Shown here: piece by piece, positions 13,379-25,043 of the stretch | How the letters are laid out: every line of letters begins with the position of its first letter | Numbering within the stretch: position 1 is the first letter of the stretch | Source of the DNA: Pseudisothecium myosuroides | Taxonomy: Eukaryota; Streptophyta; Bryopsida; Hypnales; Lembophyllaceae | Assembly (NCBI GenBank): GCA_951799445.1 | Contig: OX637287.1 | Coordinates: 992,001 to 1,056,000, forward strand | Length of the DNA stretch: 64,000 nt | Direction of reading: 5' to 3' | Notes under the pieces: model-generated | Told to the model about the DNA's origin: nothing | Seen by the model: the letters and a program-made list of their open reading frames with translations, nothing else | Database searches by the model: none | Position numbers and translations under genes: made by a program

Positions 13379-13515
13379 GCTTCACACTATGGATGGCCGA
13401 GGGGTCCAATTTCTATTATTTATTGCCTATCAAAAACCCATTTCTTTTGACTCTCACCAAAGGTTTGTCCACCCACTCCCATGGCCTCTCGACTTAGATG
13501 GCCATAGTGTGAAGT
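13379..13515. repeat. Small foldback, ~137 bp
   Basis: The left end has CTTCACACTATGGATGGCC. The right end has GGCCATAGTGTGAAG. Arms of about 20 bp match with a two-base interruption, and the interior shows a weaker continuation (CGAGGGG against CCTCTCG). Probably a miniature inverted-repeat element. No target duplication was established. Confidence 0.45.
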
Positions 13516-13712
13516 GACCCTTAAGTTCTCACCAATCAAGGAATGATTGACACATTACCCATTTTGGCATTAATATACTCATTTTGTCAAAATCTTGAAG
13601 GGATTTGGATATTTTAGGGGGAGATTTGGATGTTTGAATGGATGGAATTGGGGTCCAAAGTAGAGGATGGAAATAAGAAACGGACGGAATTGGATTGGCC
13701 TACCTTAATAAC

Positions 13713-13935
13713 TAGTGTACCTTATACTGTTGCTACAATCAAAATAAAATTAAAAGTAATTTTTTATTTTTTTTATTCATAAAGACTTCAAAATTTGATA
13801 TCTTTCACAACCTATATTCAAACACCATGAAACAGAGTCTATGCACCCCTCCTTGCTAAGGGCTTCCCTAAGATACTAAGAATGCAACCGAGGGCGGCAT
13901 GGTCCAAGAGATCTCATCATAACAAACAAACAAAA
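13713..13935 (+). repeat. Dispersed repeat family member (copy a of three)
   Basis: It starts near GTGTACCTTATACTGTTGC, passes through ATCAAAATAAAATTAAAAG and TGCACCCCTCCTTGC, and ends in an AACAAACAAACAAAAC tail. Two further copies in the same orientation lie at about 24262-24499 and 44160-44391. It is non-coding. The tail would fit a retroposed element, but the class is not determined. Confidence 0.6.
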
Positions 13936-14390
13936 CAATCAATTTAATTGAAGGCATGGATGTTGTCAGTCATCATCATTGTCATTGGTGGGAGCTTGTT
14001 TGGAATTGAAAGAGGTTTCCACACAAAAATTGCACGTGTTTTTTGGACACCATATGCATTAATTATGAGTTTTTTTAAGTGTTGATTGTAGGTTTACACA
14101 ATTCATAGGGTCTCACATTCAAAAGGCAACATTTGTAGGTGTTAGATTTGCAATATGTTACCTTTTAGCAACTAGATTGTATTAAGTGTAATTTATTCTA
14201 AGATTAGCAACTCCATAGGGACATAGCTAGAGCATACATGAAGGTTAAAAAGACCATTTTGGATACTTTAAATATTTCAACATGTTTACAAGAGTGGTTT
14301 TTTGTCAAGAAATTTGTTGTAGATAAATATTAATGCAAATAAGTTGGATTGAAAAGAACTTTTGTTTATAAATGAATGATTTCCTTACAA

Positions 14391-15473
14391 GGTGATTGCA
14401 CAAAACACCTGTACTGTCTGGTTGTGTTTTTTTTTTGGACCACTATAATTTTTGCTATAACTTTTGATTTATAGGTTCAATGCCAAAACCAAAAAAACCA
14501 TGTCCTAGATGTCCTAATTGTAATGTATCCCTTATTTTTCAGAAATTTAAAAAAATCAATTTATATTTAAAATTCAATTTTATTAATTTGTCACACTTTG
14601 ATGTTTAGGGTTTTTTAGTACTATTGAGCAGTTTAAATTAATGAAATTCAGTTGAAATTTCTGTGGTATATTTCCCTAGTAGGTAGACATATTCCTGCCA
14701 AAGATCATTTAAAAATACATTATATTATATCCTCCACAGTTGTGCAAATAGGCCTCCCTTGCGAGCGCACTTGTGAACAGTAGAAATGGTTTTGACTTCA
14801 TTTTTTTGGTCAAATTTCATCACCAAAAAGTCCTCCCAAATGGACAATTTTTAGTTTTGTTCAAAATTTTTTTTCCTATTTTCTACAAATTAAAATGTCA
14901 AAGGATGTATTTTCCTCTTTGCTAGAATAGTCTGCAGAATTGTCCCAGAAAATACATCCTTTGACATTTTAATTTGTAGAAAATGGGAAAAAAAAATTTG
15001 AACAAAACTATAAATTGTCCATTTGGGAGGACTTTTTGGTGATGAGATTTGACCAAAAAAATGAAGTCAAAACCATTTCTACTGTTCACAAGTGCGCTCG
15101 CAAGGGAGGCCTATTTACACAACTGTGGAGGATATAATATAATGTATTTTAAAATGATCTTTGGTAGGAATATGTCTACCTACTAGGGAAATATACCACA
15201 GAAATTTCAACTGAAAATCATTAATTTAAACTACTCAATTGTACTAAACCCCCCTAAACGTCAAAGTGTGACAAATTAACAAAATTGAATTTTAAATATA
15301 AATTGATTTTTTTTAATTTCTGAAAAATAAGGGATAAAATTACAATTAGGACATCTAGGAAGTGTTTTTTTTTGTTTTTGGCATTGAACCTACAAATCAA
15401 AAGTTATAGCAAAAATTATAGCGGTCCAAAAAAAAAAGCAACCAGACAGTACATGTGTTTCATGCAATCACCC
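14391..15473. mobile_element. Large foldback element (~1.08 kb, arms ~525 bp)
   Basis: The left arm 14391-14914 begins GGTGATTGCACAAAACACC. The right arm 14948-15473 is its near-perfect reverse complement and ends TTTCATGCAATCACC. Only about 33 bp (14915-14947) lies between the arms. TACAA occurs directly before the left end and, after one extra C, directly after the right end, so it is a candidate target-site duplication. There is no protein-coding capacity. Transcription from either side would give a long hairpin RNA. Confidence 0.85.
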
Positions 15474-15536
15474 TACAACTCTTGTAAATGAGCTTTGATA
15501 GATTATTGTGCAAATCAATAGGCTATCCCACACAAA

Positions 15537-16481
15537 TTAACCCCTAAAAGGCCCAAGGCCTTTTTTCTGCCAAAAAATACTCAAAACTGCCATATCTATA
15601 GCAAGGAGTAAAAAAATTTGAAAAATGTTTTTTTTGCTCATCTAACTGTAGGATCTTACAACTAACTAGTATGAGAATGTGTGGAAAAAATTTCAGAATT
15701 TTTGACCTCTCAGATTGCAAGATATCTGCGTTTAAAGTGGAAAAAACAAGTTTTTCAGTACATTGCGGGACTAGATTTTTTGACTTTGAACATTTTTAAC
15801 TTAAAATTTTTGCACTACAGAGTTTTGAGCCTTAAATCTTTATAGTAGAGAATTGAGTTGAGAGTCTAAGGAAAAAAAAATATTCAAAAAAACTCAATTA
15901 TCATTCCTAAATTTTTTTATTAAGTAGAAGTAGGTACGAGATAGAAGGAAAATCTAAAATATTAATATATTTTAGATGGAATTAAAATACACTAATCCCA
16001 ATGGTGAGATTGTTCTAGCAAGTAAACTTAACGATGAGAATATTTTTGTTTTGGAAAATTGCAAAAATAGCATTTAGAAATGAATCCTTCAAGTTATTTT
16101 TTTCAAGAAGATGCTCTAACTGCCCAAAAAACAAGAATGTCCATAACTTTTTCATAACAAATCCAAATGAAATGAGTCAAATCTTTCTAGATAGACAAAA
16201 ATATAATCTACGAGAAAAAAAATATTAAAAAAAAAAAAATCAAATTTTTTGCCAAATTTTTTTTCTGCCCAGACTGCCCAGTTACAAAAAAAAGTAACAT
16301 ATTTGGCCATAACTTTTGACTCCTATTTCCAAATGTCCTGAAATTTAGTGTATATGAAAGATATTCCTTGCGCCCACCTTCTATTAAAATTTCAGCTTAA
16401 AATATGGAAATCTCTAGTCATACGTATCTACCCAAAATTTCTATACAACCAAAAAACGTATGCCAGTCCTTTAGGGGTTAA
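15537..16481 (+). mobile_element. TTAA-flanked inverted-repeat element, long class (937 bp)
   Basis: The left end is TTAA followed by CCCCTAAAAGG. The right end is CCTTTAGGGG followed by TTAA. The interior shares recognisable stretches with the elements at 35524 and 56025, for example CATAACTTTTGACTCCTATT near 16310. It has no transposase and no long open frame, so it is non-autonomous. Confidence 0.7.
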
Positions 16482-18863
16482 GTCATAAGCAAATTATCCA
16501 AGTTTAACTTCAATAAATTAAACTAACTAAATAAAATGACAATAGCAAGTTACCCTAGCAATGATCACAACAAATTATCCAAGTGTTTGTATTAGAGGCC
16601 ACCTTGTTTGAATTAGAGAGATTTTTGAAGCAATTATTGTACTAAAACCTTTAATTAGTACATTTAGGATCCTCTATTTCATTTAAAAATTCTGAAGTTT
16701 GATTTTTGGTTTCTTCTAAAAATATTCACCTTAACTCAAACTCAACCAAATCCTTTCTGTAAGAACTATTACCCTATGCCAATTGATCCACCAAATACAA
16801 CCAACATTTGAAGTTAATTATTGAATATTTGTGTGGTTGATGGTGCACATGTGCACCAAATGGTTGAAATTTATTGTTGCCATAAAGGAAATGTTTGGAT
16901 GCTATAAACAACTTGATGAAAGAACTCTTGCTCGGGGACTACACTCCCATTTTGAGGGGGTACATGTGTGATCAAACAAAGGGGTATTTTAATTTCCATG
17001 GTCCTAAATTTTTGACATGGTTTTAAAATAAAGTAGCATCATTGTAATGGGATTAGTGTCTTTATAAGTAACAAAGGATAGGGGAAAATAATGAAATTTA
17101 TCTTTTTTTATTTCTATTATAGCCTTACCAAAAATAAATAAAAAAATAAAAACTTTTATTAGAAGTATTAGAGGCACTAAGTTACAACTTTGTGAAGGGC
17201 ATCCAAAAGGGGATCCAAAATCTGCTAGGTCACTAGTGTATCTGAGATGTATATCAGTTGTTAGTTAGTTTCTAATTAAGCTTAATTATTACTAATTACT
17301 TCCAATCTTGATGAGCACTTGTTTGTGCGCGCTTGTGGAAATCCATGATAATGATTCTTATTTTTGTATACACCGTGTTTAAGGCAGTTTGTGGTTCTTC
17401 TGACGTGATGATTGGAAGAACTTTATGTTTGGTGAGGTTTATGGTTCAAACTAGTTTTTGCTTGAGACTACTTTTAATTTGGAAGTTTGATTTTGGACAT
17501 GGTAATTGTTTGAACTTGGAAGAAGTTCTGTGGCCACTTTTAGATTCAAAGTACTTCTTGATTGGAGAAACTTTGTCCTAGAAGTGTTTGCACTTTATTT
17601 TTTAGACTACTCTTTGCTGGACAATAGTTTCAATTTGGAACTACAAATTCCTTGAATGTACTTTGTATTTGCAAGCACTTCATGTTTGAAATTGCATTCT
17701 CAATTTCACTCCTTGTTTTGTACATTGGTTTTTGAATGTGTAGTTTTCCAAAAAGAATTTCACTTTGAATCCATGAAGTGTATGAAATTATTTAGGGGTG
17801 TTCTGAATTTATAATGAACATAGGGTACATGAAAATATTGCAAGATTTTTTTTAAATGAAGCCTAGAGTACATAAAATTATCAGAATTTAGAAATTTAGG
17901 TGAATAAAGCCCTATGAAAATCCAAAAAATTTACCTACATAGCCCCCATGTTATAGGGGCTTGAATGCAGGGTACCCACAAATAACCTACATAGTGCACT
18001 CCCCAAGAACTCTTGCCATGACATAGTGAAAATTATACAAATAAATTTAAAAAAATCAATTACAAGCATAATTATTTGCATGGTTTTATAGATTTTCTCA
18101 TTGTTATGAAAAAACCAATCTCCAAATCATAATATTTTTTTATTCTCAAAATAAAAGGTATAAACCTATAAAAGAACTTATAATTAAACTATCATATGTT
18201 TTTTTAATATTTAACCCCCAAAGTAAGTGGCCCTATGACCACAATAATTAGCCAAAAATCAGCAAATTTCTAGATGAATTGGTGCATTATTCATCTCAAC
18301 ATTAGTTCTAAAAGTCATTCATCACCGACTTTTAATCCTGAATGGATTAAATTAAATTATATTAGGATTATTACAATTTGTAATTCCATCCTTCCCAAAA
18401 AAGATTCTTTGGATTGTTGGTGTCTATTTAAATTGACCTGCAATGTGAAATATCTAATAGCCATTTAAAATAGCTTGCAAAACTACCCAAATCACGCTTC
18501 AAAATGTTAGTGTCAAGTAATTGTCCGCTTTCATTGTGGACTCTCTACGGATGTGTTAAAATCCAACAATCAACTTTTGCCATTTTTTTTGGTCGCACAC
18601 TTATGTAATCACCAATAAGGATGACTAAAGAGCCATGATTTTGATGGACACACTTCAAAGCCACACCTACCAAGAAAATTGTTTAGAGATTGTTTAGAGC
18701 AAATGAAGAAGTAGAATGTTTTTTTGTAGACTGAGGGGCAGAAAATTGTATCATGTGTGGTGTTTAACTACAGTTAATCTTTTCATTATTCAAAGAATAT
18801 CCTTATGTAGAGACTTTAAAATGCCAGTTTGAAAGAAATTGGAAAGTTTGATTGTAAATATTT
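16482..18863. other. AT-rich intergenic, no gene seen
   Basis: Long A/T-rich tracts and only short frames. The 82-codon frame at 17333 has no recognisable domain and no splice or homology support. I see no clear repeat structure here. Confidence 0.6.
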
Positions 18864-18877
18864 AACATGGTGTGAGC

Positions 18878-18910
18878 GCTCGTTTACCCACCCTTGGTAA
18901 ACGAACGAGC
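18878..18910. repeat. Hairpin at the island's left edge
   Basis: GCTCGTTTACC is followed after a seven-base loop by GGTAAACGAACGAGC. The arms pair over about 11 bp, or 15 bp with a bulge. It lies within 10 bp of the compositional border, which suggests a terminal structure of the inserted element. Confidence 0.6.
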
Positions 18911-20755
18911 ACAACCAGGCTCTCGGTTAAACAACCGTTCTGACTCGATCTATGGGTGTCTAGTGCCAATCCATTGTACCTTCCAAGCAATGGATCTTTT
19001 CTATGCTCCTAAGACTCGCTAATTCGGATGATGAAGAAAACAAAACAAAACCCTAATTGGAATTGCTCTAACTGCTAGGTCTGAATCAAAGCCGAAGAGG
19101 GCTTGGTGGTTTGGGAGAAGAGTTAATCTTAGTCTAAACTTATCTATCCTAAATGGAAGAGTACCTCATGCCATTTCTAAAAGTATAAAGCTTGGTTGAT
19201 TTGGACTATCCTAGAGAAAGTTATGGACGGATGAAGTTTGATCGCTACTCGGTTCCTCAAACTTCATCCATGTTTTTCTATGGACTCCGGATTTCGATTT
19301 GTCTTGGGATTTGGGCTATGAGCCTGACCCCCTAAGTTTAACCTAATTAACAAGTCTTGACTCAAATGGATGAAATCTTCTAGGGTTCATCCATTACTTG
19401 TCCCGGACTTCATCCCTTCTTAACTGCTTGGGGTTTAGATATTTCCTTAAACTGGTTTTAGTTTCGGGTTACCCTAAACTTGTTCTAAGATGTTCTAAAT
19501 CTATACTTAACCTAAACTTAGTCTTAACAGTCCCTAATTTGCCTTCTAATCTTACTTAAGGATTTTAAGTGTGGTTACTAATGTACTAATCTTAGAAACT
19601 TAAGACTTGTTCTAAAGAGATCCTGATTTTAGCTTTCTAATTTGACTAGTCACATTAGATTTGGGGTTTCCTATCAAGAGTTATCCATGGATGAAGTTTG
19701 ACCGCTAATCGGTCCTTCGAACTTCATCCGCTAATTATGGCTAGCCCTAATTTCAAAACTAACTTCTAATTTCACTTTTGGGTTCCTAATCACTTTATCT
19801 TTCCAAATGCTATTCCTTGTTCCTCTTGGATGAATTTTGCTAAGTTTCATCCAACATGACTCCCTAACTTCATTTACTCATAACTTCTTCATTCTGGCTC
19901 GGAATTGGGCGTATTTTAGGATTTTGGAATCCTCTAGATCCCTACTCTAGGATTCTCTAATCTATTTTGCCCTGACTTTTAGCCCCTAGGACCTTGCTCT
20001 CGGCCCTACTTAATACTAGTTGAGTTTCTTGCAATTTGAAAAGGTACGGAGGGAGTTTAGCGACCCACCTCGCCTTGGAGATCACGAATGAGGTCGCTGA
20101 GGTTTCCTTCATGCGCCATATTGTGGTATTTGGAGAGGAAAAAGATTGTTGTGTTTTGTTTGGTTGAGTACTATTTCTATTTCACTATTCCTATTTTACT
20201 ATTCCTACTTCACTATTCCCACTTGATGGTGGTGCCACCAACCCTCTTACGCCATTTAGGGCTATTAATTGGCACGTTCTTTTTGGTTTCTTACATAAGG
20301 CCGCCCTATGGCTCACAATGCCTCTTGAGATTTCCCTAATCTTCTCCTCCTTCCATCTTCTTCCTCTTAAGCTTCCCCTAGTCTCATCATGCTTATTGTT
20401 CTTTTGGTTGCCTTGGTGTATGGGAGTTGGTTGATGCAGGTGGAGCGTTTTCCTTGATTGATGGATGTGTAGTGGTGGAGTGAGTTAGTGTGACACTAAT
20501 CCCTACTAGTCCTCCTTTAATCTTCACTACTCCCACCTATTCTCCCTAATGTAACACTAATTTCACTCTACTTATTATTCTAGTTTTTTGCTTTGAGTCA
20601 ATGCTACTCCTACTTCCTCCTATAGATCCCCCTAATCCTAGTCTAATCTAGGTTTTCCTTTCCCCTACTCCCCTTGTTGTTTATTTATGGCGTTAATTTG
20701 TCTTGATTAAGATAAAAAAAAACCCAAAAAACAACAACGAAGAGCCTAGTTGGCT

Positions 20756-20900
20756 GGCTGCTCCGACTTGCTGCGGGCTTGGCTGCTCTCGGCTTGCTGG
20801 GGGCTGGCTGCTCCCGTCTTGCTGCGGGCTGGCTGCTCCCGGTTCGCTGGGGACTGACTGCTCCCGGCTTGCTGCGGGCTGGTTGCTCCTAGCTTGCTGG
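20756..20900 (+). repeat. 25-bp minisatellite, about six units
   Basis: The unit is close to GGCTGCTCCCGGCTTGCTGC plus GGGCT. Units start at 20756, 20781, 20806, 20831, 20856 and 20881. Five are full-length with one to four substitutions, and the sixth decays. The Leu/Ala/Cys-rich open frame over it is a by-product of this repeat. Confidence 0.9.
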
Positions 20901-22850
20901 TCCTGGGTTGGCCGGCCTTGGCTGGCGGGCCCCTAGCCCCGGGTTTAATCGCCGGGGTTGGGAGGTAATTGGTCTGCTCTTTACGAACAAAAGCCCTTGA
21001 CAAGGGAGGAAGAGTGTTGCTCCATGTCACTTGGCTATTTGCACTACAAGGGTCGATTTTGGAAGCTAAACCTTAAGATGTTTCCTACGTGTTTTGGAAA
21101 CTAAACCTGGATACCGGGGTCTACCGGGGTTCAAGGCTCCGCCGTGATTTTAGTTTTAACACCGAATCTAGGATTGGTGGGACCTACGAGGCCAGAGCTT
21201 CGCCATCTTCCCACGTTTTAACACACGATCTAGGACTTAGACACTTGGAGCTTCAAAGCTTTGCCGTGAGGGCGGTATACCGACAAATGAGAACAAAGAG
21301 GGCCACGTGGGGATGGGTTAGTTTGTTAAAAAGAGTACTCCTATTCCAACAACTACTATCACAACTTCCACACTAAAGGCCCCCAAAGCGGCATCGCCAA
21401 GGTACGGTGGGGGCGGCTTTAGGATTAGTGCAAGACTTTGGAAGGACAAAGCAATACCCCAACGAAAACCACGTCTCACCAAGAATACAAGGAATCAAAG
21501 CGTGTACCACTTAGGGGAATCCCCTAGGGTTCTCACGAAGCTCAAGAAACACAAACAAAAGAGGCAAAAGATGCCCCAAAACACCGTTTGAGGTTTTTGG
21601 CTAAAACTGCCAAAATATCCACCACTACGTGGATCCAACGGACCCCAAAACTAAGAATGGGGGGTCGCTCTGGAGAGAAATGAGGGCCCTTTTATAGGTT
21701 TTCCAAGGCCCTCACCTTCCCCCTTTTAACCTAGGTAACCCTATCAACTCGGATTTTCATCCTTATCTTTTAGGATTTTCACCTAGCTTGGGGTTTACGC
21801 TGGTCCAAATCTCTAACTATTGGAGATCAACTCCAAATTGAAAATCAATTGCGCCATTGGCTTCAGAAGGCCATTTTTAGTCTAAGAGTCCCCTTACACC
21901 CTATTCCAACGCCAAAATCCCACCGTAAACTATCGCCAACTGGAATCAGTAAAAGAGGTAAAAATCTACTTTTTGGAGGTTACCTTTTCGGACAAAGGTG
22001 ACTAGCCAGGGTGGTCTGGGAGGTCTTAGGGAGTAAGAAAAGACCCTTCGTTGACTTTGTTCCGACTCCGTGTGCTCCCGGGACGCCGGTCAACTCCACG
22101 TAAATCCCGTCACGTGGATAATTCGAAGGAATGTCGGTGATTCGGCCGTCTCCCGCTATCGAAACACCATGAAACTTGTCGGGGCGCGTTATTAACATAA
22201 AATAAGCTAACCTAATTTTTAGTGAGATTTTACTGCCACCGGGGTAATTATCGTGAATTTTCCATCGTGGTTTTAGGCGGTTGACCGTCCGGAAGGAGTA
22301 TTTCTTCAATCCAGAAAATTCCGAAACTTCTTGGAGAACCTCTCATGGAGTTTCCCAAGAGATTTGCAAGTTCACATCTTGATCTTGCATGTCTTGATAC
22401 GGAGGGCAAAAAGATACCTCCGTTGGTTTACCGGCAGTCAGGGAATCTTCCGCATACGGGGGAATCTTGGCGAATGGATTCCGCTTTTGACTTCCCGGTA
22501 TGGTTCCGACCCAAGATCACAATCCGGTGACCGTAGATTCCTCCACTGGCCTGTCTTGAGAAAGTGACACCAGCAAGCTAACAATTGGGGTTTCTATTCT
22601 TCGTCGATGGAATGGGGAAATTGAAACCTCTCTCAAGGAATCTATCTAAGAACCTTCCTAGACTTCCTTCAGACCAAGTTAGCCAAGCCTGGTCACATGC
22701 ACAGCGATTTTAGGCTATTTTGGGTAAGAACCCTCAAACCTGCTAGTTCCCACTACTTCTGTGGTTCTAACCTATTTACCAGTGGGTTTTAGGGCTATTC
22801 TATGGGGAAAAGGCTATTTAGGACCAAAGGGCATATTGGTATGTAACATG

Positions 22851-24261
22851 CCCATTCTGGTTTTACACTCTTTTTAGGGTTTTTTGTGTATAATTATGAC
22901 TTAATTTGTACAATCTAAGAAAAAAGAAGACTATGAGTCCCAAGTGACGAATTGGGAGCTCACACATGGATATTCACAAAAATAGTAAAACAAAAGTTTC
23001 CACTCAAACTCTTTGTTTTTGAATGTCGTTGTGCCAATGTGGCCAAGTCTTCAAACAAACAAATACGCTTAATTTATGATCACAAAATTCAGAAAAAAGG
23101 TAAGATTTTTACACTAAGAAACCATTGGTTATTGAATCCTTTTGGGGTGGTCAAAAATCAATAAATTTTTTATAAGTGACACAACTTGAACTTTGCTAGT
23201 CTTTTATGTGATTTCTAAGGATGAAGTATATTGTCTAAAAATCTTAAGTAAATATAAAACCCACCTTATTGCAATGTAGATTTTGCCCCCTCTGCCAAAA
23301 AAGGCGAATGCATTTTTGGTAGAAAGCATGCACAGAGGTCACTATATGATTGAGTGGTGTGCCCTTTTATATCCCTTGTAATTTTTGGTACCTCCCACTT
23401 AGCTTGAGTTCAAAAATTATGTGCAAAATAATCTATTTTCAATCGTATACAAAAAGACCATGCATTTTCAAAAAAGACAGACAAAATTGTTAGTTGAATC
23501 TACCATTTTGGAGTTCATCACAATGTTGTACTTGATTTACAAATGACCTTCAGTTGTTGTCAATTATTGGCGCTATTCTCTAATGAATTTTAGAAGTGAA
23601 TATCTTTCTGTTTTTTAGCCAAAACATTTTACTTCCTCTTCAATAAATCTTATTTCCTACTTGCAAAGAAAACATGCAATCATTATTCCTTTATTTGAAT
23701 TCCAAACAATTTATGAGTAGTTCTTCTCAATGGTGATAATGGGCGTGGAAATGGAGGCTCATACTTTAGTATGCTGTTCAAGTTAGTTCCAATAATCTTA
23801 CAAATATTTTTTTCCAACTGATTCAACTAGCAAAAAGTCCATGAGTTTCAAGATGCTCTTACATGCTTGAAAATGCGTAAATTTTTAAACTACAAATTGC
23901 GTTAGACCCACTGTAAAGTGCACTTGAATATTGTACAAACAAAATTTAAAGAAGTGGAGGCAAGCTCATGGTATGAAGAAGTTTGTTTGGTCTCCTAATT
24001 CACCATAGAGAAATCTTTGGAAGATAGGCAAAGATTTGTTGCAACACCAGAGAAGGCCAAAAGAGCAAGCAAGAAATGATACAAACAATTCAAGCAATAT
24101 GGGATCAAGTATCTCTACAACAATTGAAAATACTCACTTCTAATATGCCCAATAGAATTTTTGACGTAATTTTTGCAAAGAAGGGTGACAACATTAGATG
24201 GTAGCTAGTTTATAAAAAAGATCGAAATTGTTGTATGATTTTGAATCTTATATGTAATAGA
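22851..24261. other. AT-rich intergenic, no gene seen
   Basis: No frame longer than about 70 codons and no recognisable motif. No clear repeat is visible. Confidence 0.6.
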
Positions 24262-24499
24262 GTATCGTGTGCCATTGTGCCATTGTCTCAGTCAAAATAA
24301 AAGTGAAAGTATTTTTTTTAATTTTTTAATTCAAAAATAACTAAAAATTATATAATTTTGACACCATGTGTCCAAACATCACAAAACAAAGCACGTTCAC
24401 CCCTCCTTGCAGAGAGCTTTCCAACGGTACCAAGAATGCAATAAGAGGTTCTATAGTCCAAGAAATCTCACCATAACAAACAAAATAAACAAGCAACCT
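24262..24499 (+). repeat. Dispersed repeat family member (copy b of three)
   Basis: It matches 13713-13935 and 44160-44391 in the same orientation. Shared stretches include CAGTCAAAATAAAAGTGAAAG, CACCCCTCCTTGCAGAGAG and CTCACCATAACAAACAAA. It is more diverged in the middle. Non-coding. Confidence 0.6.
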
Positions 24500-24585
24500 A
24501 ACTTAACTCCTTTAGGATGTGGAGACCATGCCTAGGCCTCAATTTCTCGTATTTCATGTTTTTGTTTTAGTTCCTTCAATTTGCA

Positions 24586-25043
24586 ATTGGCATTTTTCAA
24601 TTACATAACTAAATTCTTAACAATTTAGTGTTGGAATCATTCTCTACTTCTTTCTGCTTACTATTTTTTTCCTACATGTTATACAATTCTAAATGACCTA
24701 AAATTTTTCAAGCATGTAGCTAACTTGACTTGAAAAATGAATCCAAAGAAGCACCACCATTTTGGACATTTTTACATACAAATGTGACCTTGTGAAGTGC
24801 AACTGCCCGATTTTTTGCAGGGTCAAAAAAAGGATTTTCATCACTTCTGATGCTAATATCTTGCAATCTACATGGTGGAAATTTCTGAAATTTTTTCCAC
24901 ATCTTCTCAAACTAGCACATCACAAGATTCTATGGTTACATATGTCCCAAATTTTTTTTTTTCTAAATTTTTTTACTTGTACTAGAAATGGCAGTTTTGG
25001 AGCGTTTTTGGTGAAAACATAGTCAAGGAACTTTAGAGGTTAA
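24586..25043 (-). mobile_element. Truncated member of the TTAA-flanked long class
   Basis: It is similar to 56490-56955 and, in reverse, to the left half of 35524-36401. It keeps one end, CTTTAGAGG then TTAA at 25040-25043, and shared blocks such as AAGTGCAACTGCCCG near 24796. The other end is missing, so it is a 5'- or 3'-truncated copy. Confidence 0.65.

Larger units (their letters stand above)
11480..13712. other. Intergenic, no gene seen
   Basis: AT-rich sequence after the end of the duplicated segment. Only short open frames without recognisable content occur. It contains a small perfect palindrome at 12994-13030 (ATAGTTTGGGTC and its complement) and a foldback of about 137 bp at 13379-13515 with ends CTTCACACTATGG and CCATAGTGTGAAG. 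Confidence 0.6.
18864..22850. mobile_element. GC-richer ~4-kb island, possibly a solo LTR or non-autonomous retroelement
   Basis: Composition changes sharply from AT-rich to mixed at about 18870 and back at about 22850. AACATG occurs at both edges (18864-18869 and 22845-22850) and could be a target duplication. The interior has a strong hairpin at the left edge (18878-18910), two related hairpins built on GGATGAAGTTTGA/TCAAACTTCATCC (about 19220-19270 and 19688-19730), a 25-bp minisatellite, and a TATA-like CCCTTTTATAGG near 21688. I find no gag, protease, reverse transcriptase or integrase. The ends are not clear TG...CA, so the class and exact limits are uncertain. Confidence 0.4.

Noticed and set aside
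20703..20936. Leu/Ala/Trp-rich frame
   Set aside because: Produced by the 25-bp minisatellite; it has no other support.
21980..22309. 109-codon minus-strand frame in the island
   Set aside because: It begins with TTG, matches no family I know, and lies in a probable repeat. Kept only as part of the island.
18864..22850. Full LTR retrotransposon
   Set aside because: No gag, protease, reverse transcriptase, RNase H or integrase motif, and no pair of LTRs. Only a weak solo-LTR-like interpretation is kept.
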